Of a DNA stretch of 64,000 bases, positions 25,693 through 42,389 are shown piece after piece. How positions within the stretch are numbered: position 1 is the stretch's first letter; every line of letters begins with the position of its first letter. The stretch comes from Chrysomallon squamiferum (Eukaryota; Mollusca; Gastropoda; Neomphalida; Peltospiridae): assembly GCA_012295275.1 (NCBI GenBank), contig CM022674.1:7828409-7892408 (forward strand). The letters run 5' to 3'. The position numbers were made by a program, and so were the translations under genes. Under the pieces are notes generated by a model. It was given only the letters and a program-made list of their open reading frames with translations. It made no database searches and was not told where the DNA came from.

Positions 25693-26127
25693 TCAAGTCT
25701 TGCTTTAACGTCAAGCAATCATGACAAGAACAGTATTATCATAAAGAGTAAATGTTCTGATGTTATATCATACATACTATAATGGTCTGTCACAACTGGC
25801 AGCATCTTTATAATAGGGCTTTAAAAGTGATATAACTCCAACATATATGATGGCAACCCATTGTCTAATGCAGATATGAATATTCATTTTATTGACGGCT
25901 TTGCTGTAGAGTGGAATGCATTAATGGCCATATGTCTCTGGTGTTATAACACAGATATAAATACTAAGCTGTGAATTAATAATGCTATTCTCTATGGAAG
26001 ATATTAAATTTTCTTAATGCTTCATGGTAATTGTGTTGATGGAAAATAACTAACCTACACATGTTTTATATATGTTACACACACAGAACTAAATTAAAAG
26101 AAATAATACATAAATAAATAATGTTTG

Positions 26128-26153
26128 AAAAAAAAAAAAAAAAAAAAAAAAAA
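26128..26153 (+). repeat. Poly-A run of 26
   Basis: An uninterrupted run of 26 A is followed by GAAAGAAAGG; it could be a retroposon tail. Confidence 0.95.
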
Positions 26154-26559
26154 GAAAGAAAGGACAGAAACAAACAAATAATTGTGAAATATAAAACAAA
26201 AAACAATTCCCTAAGAAAGTAAATATTACTGTTTTGAAACCAATTATATTCATGAATTTGCCTAGAACATGACGGAATCTTTTTTGTGTGCTCTGATCAC
26301 ATTAAAATATTTAAATTGAAGCAGTTTGTCATGTCTGTGTGTATGTCAGTCTGGCAGAATGTTGTAAATACATAATGTTCTTCATTTCAAATATCTGGCA
26401 AATAGTTTCAGGTTTCTTCTTTTGGCCCATACATCAACTGTCTGAATTATGTTGATGCATATTTAAAATAAACAACAAAGAAGTAATTATTAAAGCACTA
26501 ACAAACAACATTAGTCATGAATAAATCAACAGAAAATCAAACTAGATATAGCAAATGTG

Positions 26560-26785
26560 TAGGTCATTACTATAACACTGTATAGGTCATCATTATATAT
26601 CCTGGAAAATAATCAATATATAGTGGAAAACAATCAACATATAGGTCATTGTTATAAATCCTGGAAAACAATCAACATATAGATCAGTCAAATATATCCT
26701 GGAAAACAATCAACAGATAGGTCATCATTATATATCCTGGAAAACAGTCAACATACAGGTCATTATTATAAATCAAGGACAATGC
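26560..26785 (+). repeat. Diverged repeat of about 38 bp, five or more copies
   Basis: Units of ATAGGTCATTATTATAAATC followed by CTGGAAAACAATCAACAT recur with gaps. Confidence 0.85.
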
Positions 26786-26924
26786 ATATGTCACAATAAC
26801 AGCTTAACAACACATTACCATACACCAGTGGGCAAAGAAAAGTTAGGTCATTATAAAACTGTAACAAACAAAACTAATTACTGTAGCATTGTATGACAAG
26901 CAAAGGATCATTATAATAACAGTA

Positions 26925-27185
26925 TAACAAAACAAACATTTTAACAGTGACTCCACATAACAAAACAGTAACAGTATAACAAAATAAAAACTATAACACA
27001 ATAAAATCATTATAACACACCATAACCAACAAACAGGATCATTATATCACTATAAAAACAAAAAGTATCATAATATCACACAATAACAAACAAAAAGGAT
27101 CATTATAACACACCATAACAAACAAAAGGGATCATTATATCACACTATAACCAACAAAAAGGATCATTATATCACTGTGTAATAA
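26925..27185 (+). repeat. Diverged repeat of about 32 bp, six or more copies
   Basis: Units of AAAGGATCATTATATCACAC followed by TATAACAAAC recur with substitutions and indels. Confidence 0.85.
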
Positions 27186-27589
27186 AGAAAACACAGGTTA
27201 TTATAACAGTAACGTTACAATCCTGGAGGATAATAAACCTTACAGAGGTCATTATACTTAATGCATGACATGTCATGACTCATTATCATTTGCATTTGGT
27301 GTACAGTAATGAAAATAACTGTAATTATCAGTGTTAGTCATGAATTATTTCTTGCAGAGTTAAGGACAACAGTTGTACAAGTATTGATATCTGCACATTC
27401 CTATTCAGTATAATTGTTAGAGAACATGAGATGGGAGTTGGCTGATTAAACATCCGACTGTGTGATATGAGTTTTATTCCACAGTTTATAGCTGTCAGGT
27501 GAAATGGTCAAATACTGATGATAGGTATATCAGTTCACTGATTTTTGTGAAACTGATGGATTCAGTAAATTTGTTTATGTGGTGTGTGT

Positions 27590-27725
27590 CTATGTATGGA
27601 TGTGATTGTATGTTTGTGTGTACATGTGTGTGTGTGTGATGGTGGTGATGTGATGGGATATGATTATATGTCTTTATATGTGTGATTATGTGTGGATTTA
27701 TAATTGTATATGTATGCACACAGCA
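27590..27725 (+). repeat. TG-rich imperfect microsatellite
   Basis: TGTGTG and TGATTATATG units dominate. The histidine/threonine-rich minus-strand frame here is an artefact. Confidence 0.85.
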
Positions 27726-28249
27726 CAATCAGTGGTCCACATATATGAAGCATAAATGTTTTAAGTAATGACCAAATTATCAAACTTGTAAACAATCCAC
27801 AAAGAAAAGAATCAAATTTAAATGTTTGTCTAAAATGAAACACAATACAATATATATAAACTAATTAAACAAGTTAATGGATGGTCCAAAAGTAAACTTA
27901 TAAACACAGGTTATAAAAGACCCACACAAGCAATGACACAAAACAAATAAGCATATAGATGTTACAGAAAGAAACTGGTGAACACTGGTGGAAATAAAAC
28001 TATATCAAGATATATTAATTATGTTAATGTATGGTATAAACTAAACATTTCAGTATATGTTAATCCACAATGTTAATTAATCATATGTATCATATGAGCC
28101 ATCATTTGTGTGTAGAATTGCATTTTCCATGTAAGTGACAAAGGCTAATTTTGTAATGAATATTAATATTTATTCTGTATCAGTTGACGATACACTTCAA
28201 CAGTCTTAATTAACAGAAAGAAATAACTTGTGTGCTTTCTCACTACTAT

Positions 28250-28589
28250 AGTAGCATTGTCAAGTATGAAACTCACGCATGTTATTGATTGGTGTGGCTC
28301 AAGTCTCAAAACGTGGAGCTTTGTTACAACTACCAATACTTTTTAAAACGCCAGGAAGCATCAGCAACATCACTATTTCCGTGGTCGTTTTGCAAACAAC
28401 TACTTACAGTACCGCAACTGACCAGCTACTGAAATGTCCACTTTTTGTCTCTCATTGGCTTGTTATTTGATTTTCTCTCCAAGTGAGTGTGTATCTGCTG
28501 CTTGAGGAGAATCGTGGGGAAAAAGGGAAAAAGCCAATTACACAGTTAGCAGAGAGTTTTGTCATCAGCTGATTGGCTTTGTGGACTTC
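28250..28589 (+). promoter_or_regulatory. Possible promoter / 5' region of the exon-1 gene
   Basis: This block lies 0.6-0.95 kb upstream of the exon-1 ATG. It is less AT-rich than its flanks, with several CpG dinucleotides. It contains two ATTGG (reverse CCAAT) motifs at 28454-28458 and 28572-28576, and CCAA|GTGAGT near 28478-28488 could be a 5' UTR splice donor. It is followed directly by a run of 26 A (28590-28615). An old retroposon with an A-tail is an equally possible reading. No TATA box could be assigned confidently. Confidence 0.25.
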
Positions 28590-28615
28590 AAAAAAAAAAA
28601 AAAAAAAAAAAAAAA
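28590..28615 (+). repeat. Poly-A run of 26
   Basis: An uninterrupted run of 26 A ends the CpG-bearing block at 28250-28589; it could be a retroposon tail. Confidence 0.95.
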
Positions 28616-29207
28616 GTTATTCCACGGAGCTGTTTGATGTTTTTTTTTCAGTGATTTGTTTGTTTTGTACTTACACTGACATGTAAACAGTGCTTGTTTT
28701 TCTGATCATTTTCAAATTGTGTGTGTTTAGGATTTACTGTTGAATTCCTTGTCAGAAGTTTTTGAACACTGTGGGCCGGAATGCTATTCTAAACAAAGTT
28801 TTGTTACAGTGATAATCAGAGAATTACTAAAGCTTGATTAAAAATTTATTTCAGATATTTGTTTGTTGCTGAAGTTTGCTATAAACATAAAATTGAAAAC
28901 TATTCAATATAATTAAATTCATAATGTAATAAAAAAATTTAAACTTAGTGAAGTTAATTTACTAAAAAAATGTGACATTTTAATGATAATAGAAAGTGTG
29001 AGATAAACCATGATGTGAAACATGTGCAGATATATTATAAGTAATTCAAACCTGAACAGATGTAAATATTTCATGAAAAAGTAAGATGAATATTTGAAAA
29101 AAGAAATCTATAAATTTTGACATTCAAAGATGAGCATTAAAGAGACAAAATAGAAAAAGTTCGTTATACAACATTATGAGGATTTTTCGTTGAATTGATT
29201 GACCATC

Positions 29208-29409
29208 ATGGTTGTCCTAACCAAACATGCCATGACAATTGTGTCAGGCAAAAACACTTGTCTGGTTTCTACTCATGTGGCTGCACGGGGCAGGGTCAGG
29301 AAGTGTGTGCGCAGAAACCGCCTGGCACTTCTCTGTGTTTCTATGGGATTATTTTGGTGTGTTTTAGCCATAGTCATGATTCTCCAGTACTCAAGACTCA
29401 TAGCACAAG
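29208..29409 (+). CDS. First coding exon of a predicted type II membrane protein (partial gene)
   Basis: Seen: the ATG at 29208 has A at -3 and G at +4, with an in-frame TGA at 29196-29198, so the frame begins here or just after an upstream splice. The exon codes for 67 residues plus one base and ends at CAAG|gtaaca, phase 1. Residues 27-38 are very basic (R27, R29, R31, K32, R35, R36, R38). They are followed by one hydrophobic segment of about 21 residues (39-59, LALLCVSMGLFWCVLAIVMIL without its final L), then QYSRL. Basic residues before a single membrane span predict the N-terminus in the cytosol and the C-terminus in the lumen (type II). Known: Golgi glycosyltransferases and sulfotransferases share this layout. 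Inference: such an enzyme is plausible, but no catalytic motif lies in the window, so no family is named. GC content and CpG are higher than in the flanks. It is followed by a phase-matched exon at 33864. Confidence 0.6.
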
Positions 29410-32400
29410 GTAACAACTCTTTTGTTTCAAAGTTAAAAATATTTTCATTAATTAGTAGAAAAAATCCTGTCATTTGCTATAATGATAAAAAAATGTTATC
29501 TAGAACATTGATTTATATCATCAGTTATTGTTTTCATTTAATAAATATCATTAGAGATCATTGCTTCTTTTTTGCAGGTTAAACTTTTGGATATCCTCCA
29601 TAAAATATATATATAATACTTTACATCTGAAATATAATCTTTTATACAAACCTGCCCATAGGTGGGAAAATTAAATGGCCATTATAAAAATCAGTTAAAA
29701 TAGGAAATGGCACAATACTTTGATTAAAGAACTGTAGCTATACTGTAACTTTAAATGTAATTAACAGTGTTAGAAGAGCATATAGAAATAATTAAAAATT
29801 TGCAGAAATATAATCTTTTATAAGAACGTTCTCGAACTGTAACAGAAATAAGTTTAAATATAATATAATAGTCTTAGAACAGCATGTAGAAAGAATTTTG
29901 AAATTATTTTATAAAGGAAAGATTTTATTAATATTATTTTCTCTGATAGTTAACAAACTGTAACAATTGTTTATTGGCATAAATTAATTAAAAACTTACA
30001 TAAAAAGATGTCATTTCCCCTAAATGACACATGGCACCAATGTTTTATAATTAAGCTATCGTAGTTCACTCTAATGTCTGTCAGTCTAAAGTTGTGATTT
30101 CTTTTTGTGCTGTTTAAATCAACTGCTTCAAGGAAATCAGATTTAAAATTTGTTATATTAACTTCATTGAGAACAACACAGAAATACATTCCCATTCAGA
30201 AAGAAAACAACATTTGTGTGTACATGCAGCTGAGAAGGAGAAAGAGAATTTTAGCTGAATTTTATTAACAGTTATATAAAAGTTCACTGTCTTATTTTGT
30301 TTCACACACACACAAAAGATAAAACATTAATTATTAATTATAATAATGTAAATATCAATATTAAAAAATTCATAATAAATTGTTGAAATTGAATTTCCTG
30401 AATTAGAAGTTTAGAAGTCTTGAAAAATTTAGAATTATCAAAGTTTGACTGTCCTTGTAATCATAGCATTCTGGTTAAAATGAAAAAGAAAACCCCAGTG
30501 AATTCTCACATTTCTCAGAAGAGAATTAAATGTCACAGTTATAAGAAAAAATCTTGGTCAACTAATATGGAGCTTAGTTGCCATTGACAACCATCATTAG
30601 GTGCCATTTATTCCATTATTGAACTGTACATTATTTTTTATTGTTTTATTTTTTTTCCCTTATTTCGGTAATTTAAAACTAATGGCTGTTGCTTTTTTAA
30701 AACATGTTTAAAAATGTTCTTTTGAAACCACAAATGGAAAGCATTTTAAAATTTTAATTTGAAATATGTTTTCATTCAGATGGTCTTTGTTTACATTACA
30801 AATTACAAAGTATATGAATATTTGTAGATACATATGTGTCTGTTTTGAAATAGAGTTAATGTAATTGCATTATAAGACCAGAGAGAGAGAGAGAGAGAGA
30901 CACAGAGAGAGACAGAGAGAGAGAGACATTTGATTAACAAGATATATTTTATAAACATTTTATTTTACTGAGCAGGTATGCACATACCAAGGTCTATAGA
31001 CTGCTTGGAATGGAAATTTGCTCTGTAAGCCATTGATGAAGATTGCTCTTGTAGTCTTTATACCATCTACAAACAAATTATCTGTAGCCTACTTTATTGT
31101 CTCTGAGACAAAATTAACCTGGGGTTAAAAAAATAATAATAATAAAAAAGAAAGAAGTAAGTAGAAACAAATAAAATTGAACAAATAAAATTAGAAAAAT
31201 AAAAGAAAAACTTATTTGCTTTTCACATACATAATCAGTTAGAAAAAACAAAATCAATGATAAAATGGCTTCATTTTTTTGGGTTTTTTTTAAAGTTATT
31301 ATTTTTCTTTTCAACCACTTATTGCTGTTAAATTCAGTATATTGAATTTCATCTACACATGAGCACAGACATTTAGTTTTAGTTTGGGTTTCTGGTTAGA
31401 AAAATAAAAAGATTAAAAAGCAGTTATGAATTTACAATTTCTGCTGAAGTTTTAAAGCAAAATTTCTACCAGAAAATCTGTATCAGTTCTAACAATTTTG
31501 TCACAATCTGTAGAGAAGTATCTAGAGCAAAAATAGTATTAAAAAAAAAAGAAGTCAAAAATTAAAAAAAAGTGAAGAAAATAAATGAAAGAAAAACCAG
31601 CAAGTGAACATTTTTGACCCAGTGTGCGGTGAAGTGTGTGGAATGAGGGTCCCTGTCTGCAGGTTTAATTTATAACTGTTGAGCAACACAACAAAACAGC
31701 AAATCTTATATGCTAATCTGCACAGTGATTACCCAGATGTGTACATTTTCCACCAATAAAACCTTACATTAAATTGATTGTTGTGAAAATATTGAGTTCC
31801 TATTGATCTTTTTAGTTTCAGCTGATGGCAATCAATGATTTAAAATCTGTGTAAAATCAGAATATGAAATGTCTGTGTATGTCTTAATACAAAATATCTG
31901 AATTCATCTAAAATGTGGAATTTTGAAGTATGTCTAAATGTGATCTCATACTTCTTATAATGATGTAAAGATATGGAATTTCAGTGTACAAATAAATACG
32001 AAATATCTATATTATAAAGATATGAAATATCTGTGTTTATCTAAACTGTGGTATAAAGATATGAAATTTTAGAACACAATGCTGTAGGAATACGTGAAAT
32101 GTCCTTCAGTGTCCAGAATGAAGATATGAAATTTCATGTACAACATGTAAATAGCATTGCCAATACTGTTAATTGTTTTGGTAATGATTTTATATTAAAT
32201 TACATGTTTATGTATTTGTTCACTGTCTGTGGGATTGGAAAATTTAAAAAATAATTTTTTTTTTAGTTTTTTTTTTTAAATCTGAGCAAAAATAAAAATG
32301 GATGTAAAAAAATCTGAGATATTGATTATATAAATAATTTATTCATATTTTATTATTTTACAAAAATGAGTAAAATGTTTTCAGTGATTATGCTTTAAAA

Positions 32401-33863
32401 ATATATAATCTGATATTAAATGTAAATTGATAAATGATTTAAAGTATTAAAACATATGCACACTCACATCTGCACCCATCTTATAAATAAATAAAAAAAT
32501 AAAACAAATTGATAAATATATATACAAAAGATATGTGGACACACACACAAACACACACACACATAACACCATCTACACATAATACACATTCACACACATA
32601 TATACAACTATATACATAAACACAAATAATACTACTAAAGTGAAGACACTAATAAAAATGAATAATCCATAAACATATAAGCCTTATTTAGGGTACAAAA
32701 AAAATGAAAAATAGATATTATTTTTATAGGTGAAAATGTTATTAACAAATACAGGTAAACTGCAGGTAAATAACTGATATCTTTTTCATAATCTTCTACA
32801 ATACATAAAATATAAATCTATACCAGTGATAAAACATATGTATTGTATTTTTTATGTACAATTATTTGATTGCTTTGATGAAGTTGTATAGATTATATTG
32901 ATCAAAAAGTTATTTATTCCACAAAACACAAAAATATATATTTTATTCATACCACTGCAATCAGTGATCAGAGTGATGTGTTGTCATGTTTTACAGTTAT
33001 AGAACATTTTCAAGTAGATTACACTATCTGGTGTTACAATACCGACATAAAAACAACAGGCTGTGGCATCAACTTTCTTTAGTATACCCTTGAGAGAATT
33101 TCCTCTTCTGACAAATGTATCATTACGTAATAAAATATTAACATATCAAAAGGTGCCTTTTCCTCAAAATAAAAATAAATAGTAATAGTAATAATAATAA
33201 TTAAACAACAACAAAAAAAAATCGATAAAAAAATAAAAAAAAATACATGAAATGAACAAATATTATTTAAAAAATAAACATTAAATAATAAGAAATTAAG
33301 AAAAATTAAAAAGTAAATAATAAAATGTATTAAATGACAAAACGTTTTTTATTAAATTAGTTCTGATAAATAAATATCCTTGCTGTTTTGTTTATAGTCA
33401 TTTGTTTATTATATAAATAATTCCACTTGAACTTGAAGAAAAACATGACACTCTTATATTTTTCAGTTATATTTTTTAATTATTATTATTTTTACTTATT
33501 TATCATCATTATTATTATTATTATATATACATTGTCATTTTTCTTTTCATCACATTTAAGAAAAAGGTGTGTTTTTGTTTTTTTATACTTATCTTTGTAT
33601 GAAAATATAAATATGGTTAATTTCAGCTGTTACTAAAAAGAATATTCAAATATTTATTTCTAAATAATTTTGTTTACAGCTTAGTCATTATGATTTCCTG
33701 TTATATCTGGTGCCTACAGAATTTAAATATTATACTTTTTTATTAACAAAGTTTGTTATAACATATATTGTTAATAAATTTTGTTTTTATATTTTTTACA
33801 GGTAGAAATGAAATACTTGTTAGATGGTTTTTGTTAAGAATGATTATTTTTTTTTTTTTACAG
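29410..33863 (+). other. Intron 1 of the type II membrane protein gene
   Basis: This 4454-base AT-rich stretch is bounded by GTAACA and TTTACAG. The exon-1 frame stays open 57 codons into it, to a TAA at 29580-29582. It contains GA/CT tracts (30881-30926), a CA-rich run (32540-32600) and many short A/T homopolymers. No further convincing exon was seen inside it. Confidence 0.5.
30881..30927 (+). repeat. GA microsatellite in intron 1
   Basis: GAGAGA runs are interrupted by CACAGA and GACAGA. Confidence 0.95.
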
Positions 33864-33899
33864 GTAGACCTTACAAAGTGCCAGAAGAGCCTAAAAATG
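33864..33899 (+). CDS. Second coding exon (stem region) of the type II membrane protein
   Basis: Seen: a long T tract ending in ACAG lies immediately upstream, and the donor G|gtgagt follows at 33900, so both borders are strong. The exon is 36 bases, phase 1 in and phase 1 out, so it could be skipped without changing frame. Joined after exon 1 it adds G-RPYKVPEEPKN, a short polar, proline-containing segment as expected just after a signal anchor (stem region). The phase matches the 29409 donor exactly. A second ACAGGTAGA acceptor-like site lies 62 bases upstream. The next exon is not certain; 59365-59402 has the right phase. The 36-base length and lack of a recognised domain keep the call tentative. 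Confidence 0.55.
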
Positions 33900-34003
33900 G
33901 TGAGTAAAATCTATTTCTTGTTTATGTAGCTGTGATTACATTAAAACTTACTAAACCTACAAATACTAAACTGAAGTATAAATGTATTCAGTAACTACAG
34001 ATT

Positions 34004-34700
34004 CAGATTCAGCTTATACCAACATACTGAAATTCAGCTCATTCCTTTTTGAGTTTCAGCTTATTACAAGTACACTGAGATTCAGCTTATTATAAATACA
34101 TTGAGATTCAGCTTATTACCAATACACTGAGATTCAGCTTATTATCAAAACACTGATATTCAACTTATTATAAATACATTGAGATTCAGCTTATTACCAA
34201 CAGACAGAGATTGAGCTTATTACCAACAGACAGAGATTCAGCTTATTACCAAAATACTGAAATTCTGCTTATTACCAACAGACAGAGCTTCAGCTTATTA
34301 CCAATGCACTGAAATTCAGCTTATTATCAAAACACTGGTATTCAACTTATTGTAAATACATTGAGTTTCAGCTTATTTCCAACACACCAAGATTCAGCTT
34401 ATTACCAGTGCACTGAAATTCAGCTTATTACCAATGCATTGAAATTCAGCTTATTACCAATGCATTGAAATTCAGCTTATTACCAACGCATTGAAATTCA
34501 GCTTATTACCAACGCATTGAAAGTCAACTTATTACCAACGCATTGAAATTCAGCTTATTACCAACGCATTGAAAGTCAACTTATTACCAATGCATTGAAA
34601 TTCAGCTTATTACCAATGCATTGAAATTCAGCTTATTACCAACGCATTGAAAGTCAACTTATTACCAACGCATTGAAATTCAGCTTATTACCAACACACT
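34004..34700 (+). repeat. 26-bp minisatellite in the intron after exon 2
   Basis: About 26 units of ATTCAGCTTATTACCAAYGC followed by ATTGAA occupy this stretch. The first half is diverged (CACTGA, CAGACAGA, CATTGAG variants). Units after 34400 are nearly identical, with alternating TGCATT/CGCATT and CAGCTT/CAACTT variants that suggest recent unequal exchange at the 3' end. The array begins about 100 bp past the donor of the 33864-33899 exon. Confidence 0.95.
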
Positions 34701-39745
<5,045 letters not shown>

Positions 39746-40654
39746 ATGGTGCTCTTTTTTTTTTATTTATGTTGTTGTATCTCTGAATCTTATATTGTCT
39801 AGATCTTTCTCACTCTCTCTTTCCACTGTATTCTCTCACTCTAATTGATTCAATCTTTCCTTTCTGTATGTTACCAGTGATTTAATATGGCAGCATTTTG
39901 ATATTTGATTCCTCAAACACCAAATATTTTTAATGCACAACTAAAAAATGTTTTGTTCTTTTTACTTAATTTTATTTCATGTAAAATGTTAAATTGCTTG
40001 AATTTAATTTATTAGCAGTACTTAGCAGAGCATTTTGAGAGATTTTTAAGTATTAAAAAAAATGACAAAACAAAAAATTAGACAAATAAATAATAAAGAA
40101 AAAATGGAAAGTAAAAAGCATGGATTTTAAAAAAAAAAAGAAAATTGAAAAAAGCTATTTAGAATGTTCTAGTCTAGGTCTGAATTTTTCAGCTAACTCT
40201 ATCATTTCCTTATGCTTGAAGTGATGATCACTAAATTAAAGAGACAGTGTGACTAGACTAATAAGACATGGTGACACATCTGATGAGACAGTGAGACACA
40301 TTTTAAGCCTCTTTGATGTATGTTCTGTTTCCGATGGTGACAGATGACTTTTTTTCTGTAACTTTACCCATTTGTTACATTTTCTGCTCTCATCAACGTG
40401 ACCTAGTTAAAGTGTTAAGTAGATCTTCACTAAAATTGCATGAAAATCATTTTAGCTTGCCACTCCGGGGAACACATGCAGAGAACTCACAGAAGTGAAC
40501 ATCTTGTTTTATAACTGTAGACACAGCTAGCAGAGTGAATAATATCAAAGCTGTTTTCTTTCTGCTTAGCTGTCTTCTGTGATTACAGAAAATGAATTTT
40601 TTTTTTTGGTATACTCTTATTCTGTCTATTTCTTACATTTATTTTCATCTTTTC

Positions 40655-40766
40655 TCTCTCTCTCTGTGTCTTTCATTCTCTCCTCTCATTCTCTCTCTCT
40701 ATCTCTATCTATATCTCTATCTCTATCTCTCACTCTCTCTATCTCCCACTCTCTCTATCTCCCCTT

Positions 40767-40821
<55 letters not shown>

Positions 40822-41010
40822 CCTCTTGCTTTTCCCATCTTTCTCATTTTCTTTCTTACTCTCACTCATTCTCTCTCTGTCTCTCTTTCTCTTTCAGTAT
40901 CTCATCCTCTCTCTCTCATTCTTTCTCTCATTAGCTTTCTTTTTATATATATCACTTTCTTTTACTGTCTTTGGCATGTTTCTTCTTCTTTTCTTCTCTC
41001 TCTCACTATC
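40655..41010 (+). repeat. CT-rich low-complexity region
   Basis: Imperfect CT, CTAT and CATT units surround a pure run at 40772-40819. Two overlapping frames of 187 and 200 codons (Leu/Ser-rich) result from the repeat and are not called as genes. Confidence 0.95.
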
Positions 41011-41480
41011 AGTATCTGTCTTGTCTCAGTTACTGACTGCCTGCCTCTTTCATTCACCTCCTGTCTCTTTTTCATTCATATTTACTCCGATTCATTCACA
41101 TTCTCAAATATTTCTATTGTTAAATTTTGTTGGAAATTTTGAGTACTCAGCAATTTCCTGCTGGTTTTTATATTTTATGACACGTATTCAGTAACCTGAC
41201 AATAATCATATTAGTTATACATTAGTAATGTTATTAAACTTCGTTACCCAGTTGAGAATCTTTCTTTGATTAATCAAGTGATAATAAATTTGTACTATTA
41301 ATCACATAAAAGATTTGTAATCACCATTATTATTTATTATTAATTTAATACATTTATAATAATGATTAATTTTACATTTCTACTATTAATTAATGCTATC
41401 GTGAAAAGTAGGCCTATAAAAATATCTTTACATGATGTCAGCTATTCTTTTACATGTTCCTACTATATATGTGTACATGT

Positions 41481-41485
<5 letters not shown>

Positions 41486-41523
<38 letters not shown>
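41486..41523 (+). repeat. (TG)19 microsatellite
   Basis: A pure TG run is preceded by TGTGTACATGTGTGTA. Confidence 0.97.
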
Positions 41524-41524
<1 letters not shown>

Positions 41525-41638
41525 AAAAACACATCTTTTTTTCTTTTTATTACTGGTACAAAACAAAAAATAACTATAAAATACTAAATAAGAAAAAAGA
41601 ATAAAGTATTATTTATAAATTGGCTGTTAAAAAAAAAA

Positions 41639-41782
41639 GTATCTAACACAAACCAATTATTTACTCAGGAACAATGTGCTGTTTAAAATTCTTCTATGTT
41701 AACAAAAAAAGTATCTAACAGAAACCAATTATTTACTCAGGAACAATGTGCTGTTTAAAATTCTTCTATGTTAAAAAAAATA
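41639..41782 (+). repeat. 72-bp tandem duplication, nearly identical
   Basis: GTATCTAACACAAACCAATT... starts at 41639 and again at 41711. The copies differ at very few positions and each is preceded by an A run, suggesting a recent duplication. Confidence 0.95.
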
Positions 41783-42217
41783 AAAAAATAAAAATAAAGA
41801 ACAAAAAAATAAAAAAGAGTGTCTAACATGAGCCAGTGACATTTCAAATAGTCTTGCACAGTTTTCTTATAAGGTATCAATTATGCTGTCCGATCACTTA
41901 CAAGGACTGCAGTTATCCTCAGGACAATGCTGATTTCTACTTGAGCCAGTGTCTGTGACAGTGCCTGTGAGATACGTGTTGTTACTCACCAGACACTGTG
42001 GTATATAGGTAATTACGTTACCAGCCTTTCACTGTGTCAACTTGTCAGTGGTGAAGGGAACTCACATCGTCTCCGTTAATGCAAAATTAATTGGAAGTTA
42101 ACTTTTAGGTTTGCTGTTAATCTGATTTTATACAGATTTATGTTTGGTCTAGGAAATGCTTGTGGACAATAGAACGACCACCAGTCAACAGGTCATCAGC
42201 CAGACATTTTTTTTCAG

Positions 42218-42389
42218 GCAAAATTGATTCAAGATGTTTTATTGAAACTGAAGATTTTGTTTTATTTGTCTGTCTGTCTGTTTTCCTGCTTGCTGATTTG
42301 TATCAAGTTGTCATCCATCAGTCTGACTGTCAGTACATCTGTTCTGTTTCCTCTCTCTGTGTATTTTGATGTCTATACTGATGTCAAAG
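42218..42389 (+). CDS. Candidate exon with a hydrophobic segment
   Basis: Seen: a strong acceptor (run of eight T, then CAG) ends at 42217 and a donor-like AAAG|gtacag follows 42389. The 172 bases are open in phase 0 and exit in phase 1, coding for 57 residues. A hydrophobic stretch at about residues 12-29 (KILFYLSVCLFSCLLICI) could span a membrane. A second frame of the same block is open for about 50 codons too, which weakens the case, as does the T/C-rich composition that makes hydrophobic codons by chance. Confidence 0.2.

Noticed and set aside
40579-41194. Two long overlapping plus-strand frames of 187 and 200 codons
   Set aside because: They run through CT-rich low-complexity DNA that cannot easily form stops; composition is almost only Leu, Ser and Phe.
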